From: Candidatus Pelagibacter communis | GTDB taxonomy: Bacteria; Pseudomonadota; Alphaproteobacteria; Pelagibacterales; Pelagibacteraceae | Length of the DNA: 64,000 nucleotides | Direction: 5' to 3' | Assembly: GCF_001179925.1 (NCBI RefSeq) | Contig: NZ_CVSF01000041.1 | Span: 1 to 64,000, forward strand | Part shown: positions 32,701-40,923 of the stretch, piece by piece | Layout: the number at the start of each line of letters is the position of its first letter | Numbering within the stretch: the stretch's first letter is position 1 | Notes under the pieces: model-generated | What the model was told of the DNA's origin: nothing | Databases searched by the model: none | What the model saw: only the letters and a program-made list of their open reading frames with translations | Made by a program: the position numbers and the translations under genes

Positions 32701-34158
32701 GTGAGTCAGAATAAAATCAGTCAAAAAAATATAAATTGGGAATTGGTTGCTGTTAACCCAAATTCTAAAAATTGGAATTGGAAAGATCTATTTTGTTTTT
32801 GGGGTGTAAACATTCAAAGTATAATAGGTTTTTCTTTAATTGCTTCTTTATATATAATTTACGATTTAAGTTTTTTTGTAGTTTTTTTTGGAACAATTAT
32901 AGGGTCCATTTTAGTTTATTTCTTTTCTAATTTAATTGGCATGCCATCACAAAAATACGGTTTACCATTCGCAACATTATTACGATCGTCTTTAGGTTAT
33001 AATGGAGCTAGTTTTTTTGGTTTTTTAAGAAGTCTAGTTGGAATTTTTATGTTTGGTATCCAAACATATTTTTTGTCCAAAGCTATAAGTTATTTAATTA
33101 GGATATTATTTTTTACTTACGACAAATCTATTCTAGATAAAGATATCTTTCTTACATTTTTACTTGGATTAAATTTAATTGACTGGGTTTCATTATTTAT
33201 ATGTTTAGTATTTCAGATTTATATTTTTAGTAAAGGCATGTTGTATAATAGAAAGATAATAAATTTTTCAGCGATTTTTGTTTATTCTGGTATGTTATTT
33301 TTTTTGATTTTTATTTTATTGTCAGATGTAAAACTAACAGTTAATGCTTTTACAGAATTATTGAATTTTAAAAATTTTATAGATTATAGCAATCTCATTC
33401 CAATGATTACTGTTGCAGGAACTATGTTCGCTTATTTTTCGATTATTATTATTAGTTTTGGAGATTTCTCTCGTTATATTAAAAGTGAGAAAGAATTAAA
33501 ATTTGGAAACTTTAGTTTATTAATTAATCTTTTATTGTTTTCTTTATTTGCAGTTTTTATTGTTTCGGGATCTGATGTTTTTTTAAAACAACAATTTAAT
33601 GATATTGAAAGAATATTTACAAATCCAACAGATATAATTGGCAAATTTAATAATTTACAAATAACTATTACAGTTTTATTTTTTATTATTGTTGCTTCTG
33701 CATCGACTAATTTAATAGCAAATTTTATTCCATCACAATATTCTTTAATCAACTTTAAGCCAAAAAGTTTTAGTATAAAATCAGTCAGTTATATTATAGG
33801 TTTATTTGGATTATTGATTGCAATTTTTTGGCCAACTTTATTAAGTCAAATTGGTATTCTTTCTTTCATCGATACTTTTGGATCTTTTTTTGGTCCCATA
33901 ACCGGGATTATGATTGTTAATTATTATATTATAAATAATTCAACTATAAATGTGAAAGATATTCACTCAATATCACATGAAAGTTCATTCTATTTTTCTA
34001 AAGGTTGGCATTTAAAAGGAGTATATTCAATTATAATTGGATTTATTTTTTCATCGTCTACTATCTGGAATTCTAATCTGATGTTTTTACAATCTTATTC
34101 TTGGATAATAGGTGCGTTTGTTGCAGGATTTGTCTATTATCTTTTAGCTAAAAAATAA
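32701..34158 (+). CDS. NCS1-family nucleobase/hydantoin permease
   Basis: The 485-residue protein has about twelve helices. The N-terminal NWNWKDLFCFWGVNIQSI and the following helix with PSQKYGLPFATLLRSSLGYNG near residue 90, here given by key residues, fit the Mhp1/NCS1 family for cytosine, allantoin or hydantoin. GDFSRYIKSEKEL near residue 257 is another family block. The start is GTG; an ATG two bases upstream is followed at once by a stop. It may share the transcript with dctM and the next SDR. Confidence 0.82.
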   Translation: MSQNKISQKNINWELVAVNPNSKNWNWKDLFCFWGVNIQSIIGFSLIASLYIIYDLSFFVVFFGTIIGSILVYFFSNLIGMPSQKYGLPFATLLRSSLGYNGASFFGFLRSLVGIFMFGIQTYFLSKAISYLIRILFFTYDKSILDKDIFLTFLLGLNLIDWVSLFICLVFQIYIFSKGMLYNRKIINFSAIFVYSGMLFFLIFILLSDVKLTVNAFTELLNFKNFIDYSNLIPMITVAGTMFAYFSIIIISFGDFSRYIKSEKELKFGNFSLLINLLLFSLFAVFIVSGSDVFLKQQFNDIERIFTNPTDIIGKFNNLQITITVLFFIIVASASTNLIANFIPSQYSLINFKPKSFSIKSVSYIIGLFGLLIAIFWPTLLSQIGILSFIDTFGSFFGPITGIMIVNYYIINNSTINVKDIHSISHESSFYFSKGWHLKGVYSIIIGFIFSSSTIWNSNLMFLQSYSWIIGAFVAGFVYYLLAKK

Positions 34159-34162
34159 TTTT

Positions 34163-34915
34163 ATGGAAAAAATAACTTTTGATTTTAATAATAAAACTGC
34201 TGTGATTACTGGTGGAGCCCAAGGATTTGGACTTGATATAGCAAAAAGGTTTTTGAAATCCGGTGCTAAAGTAGTTATCTGGGACATCGATCCTAAAATG
34301 ATGGAAAAAGCCTTAAAAGATTTAGATAATCCTAATTTAAGCTCTAACTTAATAGATGTGTCTAATTATAAAGATGTTGAGAATTGTGTTAATGAAATCT
34401 TAAAAAATTCAAATATTGATATTCTTATAAATAATGCGGGAATTACAGGGCCAACAGCCACATTGTGGGAATATGATATAGAAATGTGGAAAAAAGTTGT
34501 TGATATAAATTTAATGGGCACTTTTAATTGTTGTAGAGCAATAGTTCCAAATATGATTAAAAAAAACTATGGTAGAATCGTTAATGTTGCATCTGTTGCA
34601 GGAAAAGATGGCAATGCTAACGCAAGTGCTTATAGTGTTGGCAAAGCTGGAGCAATTGGATTAACTAAATCGTTGGGTAAAGAGCTAGCAGATAAGAATA
34701 TAGCTGTTAATGCCGTTACTCCTGCAGGAGCCAAAACGCGAATTTTAGATCAAATGACCAAAGAACATGTTCAGAGAATGTTATCAAAAGTGCCAAGAGG
34801 AAGATTTCTTGAAGTTGAGGAGTTCACCTCTTTAATTTGTTGGCTGTCATCTGAAGAGAATACTTTTTCTACGGCAGCTGTTTTTGATATAAGTGGTGGT
34901 CGTTCGACTTATTAA
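34163..34915 (+). CDS. Short-chain dehydrogenase/reductase (FabG-like)
   Basis: The 250-residue SDR has TGGAQGFGLDIA at residues 14-25, NNAGITGPTATLWEYD near 90, VNVASVAGKDGNANASAYSV with catalytic Ser and Tyr, followed by GK, and the C-terminal VFDISGGRSTY. Such endings occur in sugar or hydroxyacid dehydrogenases as well as in FabG. It follows the NCS1 permease by 4 nt, suggesting one pathway for an imported alcohol or hydroxyacid. Confidence 0.85.
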   Translation: MEKITFDFNNKTAVITGGAQGFGLDIAKRFLKSGAKVVIWDIDPKMMEKALKDLDNPNLSSNLIDVSNYKDVENCVNEILKNSNIDILINNAGITGPTATLWEYDIEMWKKVVDINLMGTFNCCRAIVPNMIKKNYGRIVNVASVAGKDGNANASAYSVGKAGAIGLTKSLGKELADKNIAVNAVTPAGAKTRILDQMTKEHVQRMLSKVPRGRFLEVEEFTSLICWLSSEENTFSTAAVFDISGGRSTY

Positions 34916-35049
34916 CCTCTGGGTTTTTGATCTAAAATTTTTATATTGTTTATTTTTGCTCTACTCATTTTGAGGTCTTTAGACATAACAGGAGCAAAAA
35001 TCATGATTGACCAGTAAAGCAACAGTATAAAAATTGAAATAGTTTTCAT
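34912..35049 (-). CDS. 45-residue membrane microprotein
   Basis: The product begins MKTISIFILLLYWSIMIFAP, one hydrophobic helix that may be a membrane anchor or uncleaved signal, followed by a basic tail with LKMSRAKINN and DQKPRG. The stop codon overlaps the stop of the converging SDR gene by four bases. No relative is known to me. The intact frame, the Met-Lys start and the clear hydrophobic then basic design support it. Confidence 0.5.
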   Translation of the reverse strand: MKTISIFILLLYWSIMIFAPVMSKDLKMSRAKINNIKILDQKPRG

Positions 35050-35135
35050 TTATTATGATTTAAGCGTAAATATTGATTTTAGGATGTTTAAATCTTGTCA
35101 AAATGATGTATTAACAATTTTTTTAAAAAAATTTT

Positions 35136-35786
35136 ATGAATTTATTAATTCAAACTTTTATTATACTTCTATTTTCTAGCATTATTATCCATGCTAACGA
35201 GGTAAAAGTATTCGATTTTACTGATACAGAACTTTCTCAACTAGAGGTTAGAAAAGTAAGGGGTGCAGATAATAAGACAATCTATACTGTTGGAACTAAT
35301 GAGAATGGTAACTTTATTAAAGCTGTGGCTGATAATGCAGCATCAGGTTTAGGTAAAGAACTGAAAATTGATCTTAATAAAACTCCATTTATAAATATTA
35401 CGTGGAAAATTGAGAAAGACTTAGCAGGTATAAAAGAAAACACAAAAAAAGGACACGATTTTGCTGCTAGAGTCTTTGCTATTAAAAAAACAGGTGCTAC
35501 CGCACTATCAAATAGGGCAATAAATTATGTATTTTCAAGCAACAACGAAATAGGTTTTAATTCACCTAGCCCTTATACGAAGAAATCAATAGATAATGTT
35601 TTAGCAACTACTATTTATAATCTTAATGAATGGGTTACTGTTAAAGCTAATGTAAAAGAGGATTTTAAAAAGTTTCATGATCTAGATGTAAATGAACTAG
35701 ATGGATTAGCTATAATGTCAGATACAGATAATTCTAAAATGAAAACAATAGCTTATTATCAGAATATATATTTTTCAGAGAATTAA
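35136..35786 (+). CDS. DUF3047-family exported protein
   Basis: The 216-residue protein has a signal peptide (residues 1-20, ending IIHA). Family blocks are DFAARVFAI near residue 108, RAINYVFSSN near 127, and GLAIMSDTDN with AYYQNIYF near the C terminus. DUF3047 proteins are periplasmic beta-rich proteins with no known activity. It is flanked by two microprotein genes on the other strand. Confidence 0.8.
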   Translation: MNLLIQTFIILLFSSIIIHANEVKVFDFTDTELSQLEVRKVRGADNKTIYTVGTNENGNFIKAVADNAASGLGKELKIDLNKTPFINITWKIEKDLAGIKENTKKGHDFAARVFAIKKTGATALSNRAINYVFSSNNEIGFNSPSPYTKKSIDNVLATTIYNLNEWVTVKANVKEDFKKFHDLDVNELDGLAIMSDTDNSKMKTIAYYQNIYFSEN

Positions 35787-35927
35787 TTATAATTTTAAGT
35801 ATTTTTTCAAAAAAAGGTTAAATAAAGCTAAAATAACCGCAACTAAAACATCTTCAAGCGGACTAGCTTTAGGATAACCAAAGTTCCAAGCAATTACTAA
35901 CACTAACCAAATTACAAAAATATTCAT
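35787..35927 (-). CDS. 46-residue two-helix membrane microprotein
   Basis: The product starts MNIFVIWLVLVIAWNFGYPK, continues ASPLEDVLVAVILALFNLFL and ends KKYLKL. Two hydrophobic helices are separated by the polar turn GYPKASPLED. The stop codon directly abuts the stop of the converging DUF3047 gene. The turn sequence is unusual enough that it should be easy to find in relatives if real. Confidence 0.55.
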   Translation of the reverse strand: MNIFVIWLVLVIAWNFGYPKASPLEDVLVAVILALFNLFLKKYLKL

Positions 35928-35984
35928 TTTAATCTTTATACCTTACAATCTATAAATTAAATTATTATTTGATATAATCCTATT

Positions 35985-36407
35985 ATGCATGAAAATTTTT
36001 TCCACAAGATTAAAGTTTACTATGAAGATACAGATTCAGGCGGGGTGGTATATTATGCTAACTATTTAAAATATTTAGAAAGAGCTAGAACTGAGGCTTT
36101 ATTTTCGATAGGTTTTAGTAACAAAAAGATACAAGATAAATTCAATTCTTTAATAATTGTTAAGTCTTGTAATATTGAGTATAAAAAATCAGCTCATTTA
36201 GAGGATGAATTAAAAATAAGATCTTTTGTAAAATCAATAACTAAAACTTCTTTTTTAATGAACCAAATAATTACAAAAGGTGAAGATATAATTGTTGAAG
36301 CTCAAATTCATCTAGTTTTTGTTAATAAAGAAAGTAAGCCGGTAAAAATTCCAGATGAAATATATTCAAAATTTGAACCCTATTTTTGTGATACAATTAA
36401 AACTTAG
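35985..36407 (+). CDS. ybgC: YbgC-type acyl-CoA thioesterase
   Basis: The 140-residue hotdog-fold protein has YYEDTDSGGVVYYANYLKYL at residues 11-30, with the catalytic Asp of the 4-hydroxybenzoyl-CoA thioesterase-like group, and RARTEAL behind it. YbgC hydrolyses short acyl-CoA or acyl-ACP and usually lies before tolQRAB-pal; here no tol gene follows. Its end overlaps the converging glycosylase gene by 11 nt. Confidence 0.88.
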   Translation: MHENFFHKIKVYYEDTDSGGVVYYANYLKYLERARTEALFSIGFSNKKIQDKFNSLIIVKSCNIEYKKSAHLEDELKIRSFVKSITKTSFLMNQIITKGEDIIVEAQIHLVFVNKESKPVKIPDEIYSKFEPYFCDTIKT

Positions 36408-37077
36408 CAAGTTTTTTTGCTTTTTTAAATAAATTTACCATCATTTTATTTGTAACAAGTTTTGTATTTACATTTCTAGGACTTGGATGATAACTTGATA
36501 ATATTATTATACCATTTGGTAGTAATTGAGTTTTGCCATGCTTAAAAGTAAACTTTTTTTTAATATAAAATTTTTGCTTATATAGTTTAGTACAATTATC
36601 AAAAGCAACTTTACCTAAAGTAACTATTACTTTCAATTTTTTTAAATTTAAAATTTCTTCATCAAAAAAGCTCGAACAATTCAAAATTTCATTATTGAGT
36701 GGTTTATCTTCTGGAGGTACACATTTTAGAATATTAGTAATATAAGTAGATTTTAATTCTAAATTATCATTTATATTTTTTGAAATTGGAGAATTTGAAA
36801 TCCCAACTTCATGTAAGCATTTAAACAAAAAATCTCCTGATTTGTCTCCAGTAAAAGCTCTTCCGGTTCTTGTACCACCATGAGCGGCAGGTGCGAGACC
36901 AATAATAGCTAATTTTGACTCTAAATTTCCAAATCCCGGAACAGGTTTGCCCCAGTAAATTTCATTAATATTTTGTTTTCTTTTTTCAGTACTTATTTTT
37001 TTGATAAATTTTACAAGTCTTGGACATTTTTTACAGTTAATTATTGTTTTGTTTAAATTATTCAATTTAATATCCAT
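36397..37077 (-). CDS. udgB: Family 5 uracil-DNA glycosylase (UDGb)
   Basis: The 226-residue protein has the Fe-S cysteines beginning CKKCPRL near residue 15, the active-site motif GLAPAAHGGTRTGRAFTGD at residues 60-78, and SSYHPSPRNV near residue 192. The alanine-rich GLAPA motif lacks the usual catalytic Asp/Asn, which marks family 5 (UDGb). It removes uracil and other deaminated bases. Divergent from the phosphatase gene by 2 nt between starts, so promoters must lie inside the genes. Confidence 0.88.
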   Translation of the reverse strand: MDIKLNNLNKTIINCKKCPRLVKFIKKISTEKRKQNINEIYWGKPVPGFGNLESKLAIIGLAPAAHGGTRTGRAFTGDKSGDFLFKCLHEVGISNSPISKNINDNLELKSTYITNILKCVPPEDKPLNNEILNCSSFFDEEILNLKKLKVIVTLGKVAFDNCTKLYKQKFYIKKKFTFKHGKTQLLPNGIIILSSYHPSPRNVNTKLVTNKMMVNLFKKAKKLAKF

Positions 37078-37079
37078 AA

Positions 37080-37634
37080 ATGAAATTTTTTAAATTTTTT
37101 ATAATATTAATATCTTTAACTACACCTATCAAAGCAGATTTAAATAAAAAATTACTTAGTCAACTAGAGGAGGGGGGGAAATTAATATTTATAAGACATG
37201 CGTATGCACCTGGAAGTGGAGATCCTAATAATTTCAATTTAAACGATTGTTCTACTCAAAGGAATTTAAGTAATGAAGGAAGAGAACAATCAAAAAATAT
37301 TGGTGAGTTTTTTAAAAAAAATAAGATTAGCATAGATAAAGTTTTGTCTAGCGAATGGTGTAGATGTAAAGAAACAGCAAAAATTGCTTTTAAAAATTTT
37401 TCTACAAATAGTTTCTTAAATTCTTTTTTCAGCTTCGAATATGTAAAAAATAAAGACAAGCAAATTAAGATGTTAAATGACTATGTTAAAAAATTTAAAA
37501 GTGAAAAAAATTTAATCTTAGTTACACATTATGTATTAATATTTGAAGTTTTAAACTATGCCCCATCATCAGGTGAAATAGTTGTTTCTGACAAAAATTT
37601 TAATATATTAGGAACTATAAAAATAGATTATTAG
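37080..37634 (+). CDS. Exported histidine phosphatase superfamily protein
   Basis: The 184-residue protein has a signal peptide (residues 1-19, ending TPIKA) and the branch-type motif LIFIRHAYAPG near residue 35. VLSSEWCRCKETA and LVTHYVLIFE carry the second Arg and His of the site. The family transfers phosphate through the first His. Periplasmic members act on phytate, sugar phosphates or phospholipids; the substrate here is unknown. The 41-residue ORF begins 6 nt after the stop. Confidence 0.85.
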   Translation: MKFFKFFIILISLTTPIKADLNKKLLSQLEEGGKLIFIRHAYAPGSGDPNNFNLNDCSTQRNLSNEGREQSKNIGEFFKKNKISIDKVLSSEWCRCKETAKIAFKNFSTNSFLNSFFSFEYVKNKDKQIKMLNDYVKKFKSEKNLILVTHYVLIFEVLNYAPSSGEIVVSDKNFNILGTIKIDY

Positions 37635-37640
37635 AATATT

Positions 37641-37766
37641 ATGTCTTCAAAAAGAGCAATGAAACAAGCGCAAAAGCAAGCCTTCGCTAAGCACAGAAGC
37701 AATATTACTAATAATAGATTTGGAATTAAAAAGAGAAATTTTGTAAAGAATAAGAAAAAAAATTAA
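37641..37766 (+). CDS. 41-residue basic microprotein
   Basis: The product begins MSSKRAMKQAQKQAFAKHRS and ends with a Lys-rich tail (GIKKRNFVKNKKK and N). It has no hydrophobic segment, and about one third of residues are Lys or Arg, so it may bind RNA or the ribosome. It starts 6 nt after the phosphatase gene and its stop overlaps a converging gene by four bases. No family recognised. Confidence 0.55.
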   Translation: MSSKRAMKQAQKQAFAKHRSNITNNRFGIKKRNFVKNKKKN

Positions 37767-38185
37767 CTTTCTTGTTCAAATTTTTGGATTTTTTTACATG
37801 TTGAGATTTTTGAAATACCTTCTTCATTATTTAAAACAGTTTTTATATAAATTTCCTGTTTTCCTTTTTCAAATAAAATTTGAGTATAAAATTGAGGATA
37901 ACCATGTTTATGTGTCAAAATTTTTCCGTTTTCTTCGTATATGTTTCTAACGTAAGTATTAGATTTTTTAACACTCAAGTCTGTTAATTTGTATTTTTGG
38001 TATGTTTTTTCTTTATAAACGTAATTTCTTGTCATAATTAACTCGGTCAGATTAAGAATGTATTCATTTTTTAAATATTCATCTTGTTTGTCATCACAAG
38101 CGCTCATGATGATTATTTCTGATTTCAAACTTTGAAAGGGTATAGTTATAAAAAAAAACAAAATAAAGAGTCTAATTTTTTTCAT
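37763..38185 (-). CDS. Exported protein of unknown function
   Basis: The 140-residue product has a signal peptide (KKIRLFILFFFITIPFQSL, cleaved near residue 22) and two Cys residues in the mature part (SACDDKQDE and STCKKIQ), which may form a disulfide. No family recognised. I chose the ATG at 38185 rather than 38209, since the shorter form gives a normal signal peptide. Its start overlaps the 57-residue ORF by 14 nt, so it is the third gene of the DUF1289 unit. Confidence 0.65.
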   Translation of the reverse strand: MKKIRLFILFFFITIPFQSLKSEIIIMSACDDKQDEYLKNEYILNLTELIMTRNYVYKEKTYQKYKLTDLSVKKSNTYVRNIYEENGKILTHKHGYPQFYTQILFEKGKQEIYIKTVLNNEEGISKISTCKKIQKFEQES

Positions 38186-38345
38186 TTTTTTCAGCAAAAA
38201 ATATTCCAATAAGAAGTAAAGCTGTCCAACCTAAACCTAAAAGACCTTTTAAAATACTTGTATCTGCACTCCAAATTTTAAGAACTAAGGCTCCAAAAAT
38301 AAGACCAATAATATAAATTATAATGACAATTGAAGTTTTACTCAT
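38172..38345 (-). CDS. 57-residue two-helix membrane microprotein
   Basis: The product starts MSKTSIVIIIYIIGLIFGAL, has the turn KIWSADTSILKG, a second helix LGLGWTALLLIGIFF, and a charged end AEKNEKN. It overlaps DUF1289 upstream by 8 nt and the exported protein downstream by 14 nt, which is good evidence of an operon. No family recognised. Confidence 0.65.
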   Translation of the reverse strand: MSKTSIVIIIYIIGLIFGALVLKIWSADTSILKGLLGLGWTALLLIGIFFAEKNEKN

Positions 38346-38589
38346 TTTTTAATCCTTTTTTAAATAAAGAAATACCATTTTCAATTTTATATGTATAGGA
38401 CTCTTCAAAACTTTCTAATTGCCATCCAGAAAGTCTTTTCTTAATTATTTCAAGATTTTCTTTTTTCCATTCATCAGTTGTGTTTTCTAATTTCCATATT
38501 TTTTTTTCCTCATTACTTCTTCCACAACCATAACAATAACCTGTGCTTGGATCAGTCCTACAAATACTAATACAGGGTGAAATAATCAT
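38338..38589 (-). CDS. DUF1289-family Cys-rich protein
   Basis: The 83-residue protein opens with the family pattern SPCISICRTDPSTGYCYGCG at residues 4-23 and then RSNEEKKIW. The four Cys probably bind a metal or Fe-S group. I chose the ATG at 38589, because the upstream start at 38652 adds 21 unrelated hydrophobic residues and would run into the tRNA-Leu promoter. The C-terminal half is longer than in minimal members. Confidence 0.85.
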   Translation of the reverse strand: MIISPCISICRTDPSTGYCYGCGRSNEEKKIWKLENTTDEWKKENLEIIKKRLSGWQLESFEESYTYKIENGISLFKKGLKNE

Positions 38590-38634
38590 AGTAATATTAT
38601 AAAAGAAAATTAATATATTATACAATAATTGTCG

Positions 38635-38663
38635 TTGGACAAATAGTTTCAATAATATATAAA
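38635..38663 (+). promoter_or_regulatory. Predicted promoter of tRNA-Leu and tig
   Basis: TTGGAC (38635-38640), 17-bp spacer, TATAAA (38658-38663). The expected start near 38670 is 8 nt before the tRNA. No terminator is seen between tRNA-Leu and tig. Confidence 0.65.
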
Positions 38664-38677
38664 ACCTTTAAATTTGT

Positions 38678-38762
38678 GGGGCGATGGCGGAATTGGTAGA
38701 CGCGTTGGTCTTAGGAACCAATATGGCAACATGTGAAGGTTCGAGTCCTTTTCGCCCTACCA
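38678..38762 (+). tRNA. tRNA-Leu (UAG)
   Basis: Eighty-five bases including an encoded CCA. The acceptor GGGGCGA pairs with TCGCCCT (one G-T pair). The anticodon loop CTTAGGA gives TAG, for Leu CUN codons. A variable arm of class II type (ATATGGCAACATGT region) and the GGTTCGAGTCC T-arm are present. Confidence 0.95.
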
Positions 38763-38774
38763 TAAAAATAATTT

Positions 38775-40190
38775 ATGAAAGTTACCGTAGAAAATAAAAA
38801 AGGATTGAATAAAGATGTAAAAGTTTTCATTGATAAGAAAACAATGGACTTTTACATGAATGAAAAATATGAAGAAATTAAAAGCTCAGTAAACTTAAAA
38901 GGTTTTAGACCAGGAAAAGTTCCTAGAGAGATCTTAAAAAGACAATTTGGGAAAGCCGTGTTTAGTGAAGTTCTCAACAAAGTTTTAAAAGATACTTCAA
39001 CAAAAGCATTAGAGGAAAAAAAAATTAAACCAGCAGGTCAACCTAAGCTAGATTTAAAAACTTATGGAGAAGATAAAGAATTAGAGTATGTTTTATCTGT
39101 AACTGAGTTACCAAAAGTAGATATAAAAGCAATTTCAGATATTAAATTTGATCAATACTCAATTAAAATTGATATTTCGGAGACAGATAAAAGAATAAAA
39201 GAAATAGCAAAAAATCAACCAAATTTTAAAGATGCTCCTCGAGACAAAAAAGCTGAAGAAGGAGATCTTGTTGTATTAGATTACAATGCTACAGTTGATG
39301 ATAAACCTTTTAAGGGAAGTGAGGGTAAAAACACTCAGCTTACTTTGGGAAAAGATTTATTTTTAAAAGGTTTTGATAAACAATTAATTGGTGTCATGAA
39401 AGATGATACGAAAATTGTTGAAGCAGTTTTACCAGAAAATTTTCCAGAAAAAGAACTAGCTAATAAGAAATCAAAATTTACATGTAAAATAATTTCTATA
39501 AAAAAACCTGAAGATGTAAAAATAAATGATGAATTTGCAAAAAATCTTGGTGCAAAAAATCTTGAAGATTTAAAAAAATTAATATCTAATCAAATTACTG
39601 AAGAATATAAAAACTCATTAGATAGATTATCAAAAAATCAAATATTAAAACAATTAGAAAAATTTAAAATTGAAGATATTCCTGAGAATTTAATTGAGGA
39701 AGAGATTAAGATTTTATCTAAAGGTATGTCTGAGAAAGATGCAAAAGAAAGTAGAAAAAATTTTGAGGAAATTGCAAAAAAAAGAATTAAAACAGGATTA
39801 ATATTAAACGAATTTGGAGAACAAAATAAGATAAAAGTTTCAGAGCAGGAACTTCAGGCTGAAATCCAGAAACAATTAAGAATGATGCCTGGTCAAGAGA
39901 AAATGGTAATGGATTTTTATCAAAAAAATCCTTCAGCAGTTGCTAGTCTCAGAGGAACAGTTTATGAAGAAAAGATCATTAATCTGATAAAAGAAAAAGC
40001 TAAATCAAATAAGAAAGAAATTTCAAAAGTAGAGGCAGAAAAGATTTTAAAGGAGTCTCAAAATGAGGTTAATACTCAAAGTATTAAAAAGGAAACAAAA
40101 AACTCTACCAAATCAAAACCAACAGTAAAAAAAACAAACAAAACTTCTTTTAAATCTAAAGCCTCAAAAAAAAAAGTTAGTAAAAAGTAA
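38775..40190 (+). CDS. tig: Trigger factor chaperone
   Basis: The 471-residue ribosome-bound chaperone has the signature [17 protein letters not shown] near residue 45 for ribosome docking, an FKBP-like PPIase domain at about residues 150-245 ([26 protein letters not shown]), and a helical C-terminal part. A tail of about 45 residues, very rich in Lys and Ser, extends beyond the usual end. It lies 12 nt behind tRNA-Leu and 34 nt before the chosen clpP start. Confidence 0.95.
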   Translation: MKVTVENKKGLNKDVKVFIDKKTMDFYMNEKYEEIKSSVNLKGFRPGKVPREILKRQFGKAVFSEVLNKVLKDTSTKALEEKKIKPAGQPKLDLKTYGEDKELEYVLSVTELPKVDIKAISDIKFDQYSIKIDISETDKRIKEIAKNQPNFKDAPRDKKAEEGDLVVLDYNATVDDKPFKGSEGKNTQLTLGKDLFLKGFDKQLIGVMKDDTKIVEAVLPENFPEKELANKKSKFTCKIISIKKPEDVKINDEFAKNLGAKNLEDLKKLISNQITEEYKNSLDRLSKNQILKQLEKFKIEDIPENLIEEEIKILSKGMSEKDAKESRKNFEEIAKKRIKTGLILNEFGEQNKIKVSEQELQAEIQKQLRMMPGQEKMVMDFYQKNPSAVASLRGTVYEEKIINLIKEKAKSNKKEISKVEAEKILKESQNEVNTQSIKKETKNSTKSKPTVKKTNKTSFKSKASKKKVSKK

Positions 40191-40224
40191 TCTGAAGTTG
40201 TATAAACAATTCGAATCAAAATTT

Positions 40225-40833
40225 ATGAATAAAATTTCAGAACACATGAGCAATTTAGTACCAATGGTTGTTGAGCAATCAAATAAAGGTGAAAGAGCAT
40301 ATGATATATATTCTAGGCTTTTAAAAGAGAGAATTATTTTTTTAACTGGGCAAATAAATGATAATGTTGCGTCTCTTGTAACGGCTCAGTTATTATTTTT
40401 AGAGGCTGAAGATCCTAAAAAAGAAATTTATCTATACATTAATAGTCCAGGCGGTTTAGTAACAGCGGGCCTAGGCATTTACGATACTATGCAATATATA
40501 AAACCTGAAATTTCCACTCTTTGTATCGGTCAAGCTGCATCTATGGGATCATTTTTACTTGCTGCTGGTTCTAAAGGTAAAAGATTTTCTTTACCGAATT
40601 CTAGAATAATGGTTCATCAACCGTCAGCAGGATTTCAAGGCCAAGCAACCGATATAGAAATTCATGCAAATGAAGTTTTAGCATTAAAAAAAAGGTTAAA
40701 CGAAATATATTCGAAACATACAGGCAAGAATGTTGATGAAATAAAAAGTGCACTAGAGAGAGATAATTTCATGACTGCAGAAGTTGCCAAATCATTTGGA
40801 TTAATTGATCAAGTAGTAGAAAAAAGGTCTTAA
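40225..40833 (+). CDS. clpP: ATP-dependent Clp protease proteolytic subunit
   Basis: The protein has 202 residues from the chosen ATG. The catalytic Ser is in [14 protein letters not shown] near residue 106 and His in [10 protein letters not shown] near residue 131; [18 protein letters not shown] holds the Asp of the family end region. It forms the tetradecameric chamber fed by ClpX. A TTG at 40198 would add nine residues and an ATG at 40246 would remove seven; none has a clear ribosome site. Confidence 0.95.
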   Translation: MNKISEHMSNLVPMVVEQSNKGERAYDIYSRLLKERIIFLTGQINDNVASLVTAQLLFLEAEDPKKEIYLYINSPGGLVTAGLGIYDTMQYIKPEISTLCIGQAASMGSFLLAAGSKGKRFSLPNSRIMVHQPSAGFQGQATDIEIHANEVLALKKRLNEIYSKHTGKNVDEIKSALERDNFMTAEVAKSFGLIDQVVEKRS

Positions 40834-40865
40834 CACACTACATGTTGAAGATTAAAAATTTGAAA

Positions 40866-40877
40866 CTTGATATCAAG
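40866..40877. promoter_or_regulatory. Palindrome and possible promoter upstream of clpX
   Basis: CTTGATATCAAG is a perfect 12-bp palindrome. TATAAT at 40886-40891 lies 13 bp behind TTGATA, too near for a normal sigma70 pair, but CTTG is also the heat-shock -35 core. TTGAAA at 40860-40865 is an alternative with a 20-bp gap. The start site is therefore uncertain. Confidence 0.3.
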
Positions 40878-40923
40878 GAGTCTCATATAATAAAGTAATT
40901 AAACTGATTCGTTTAAAAAAACT

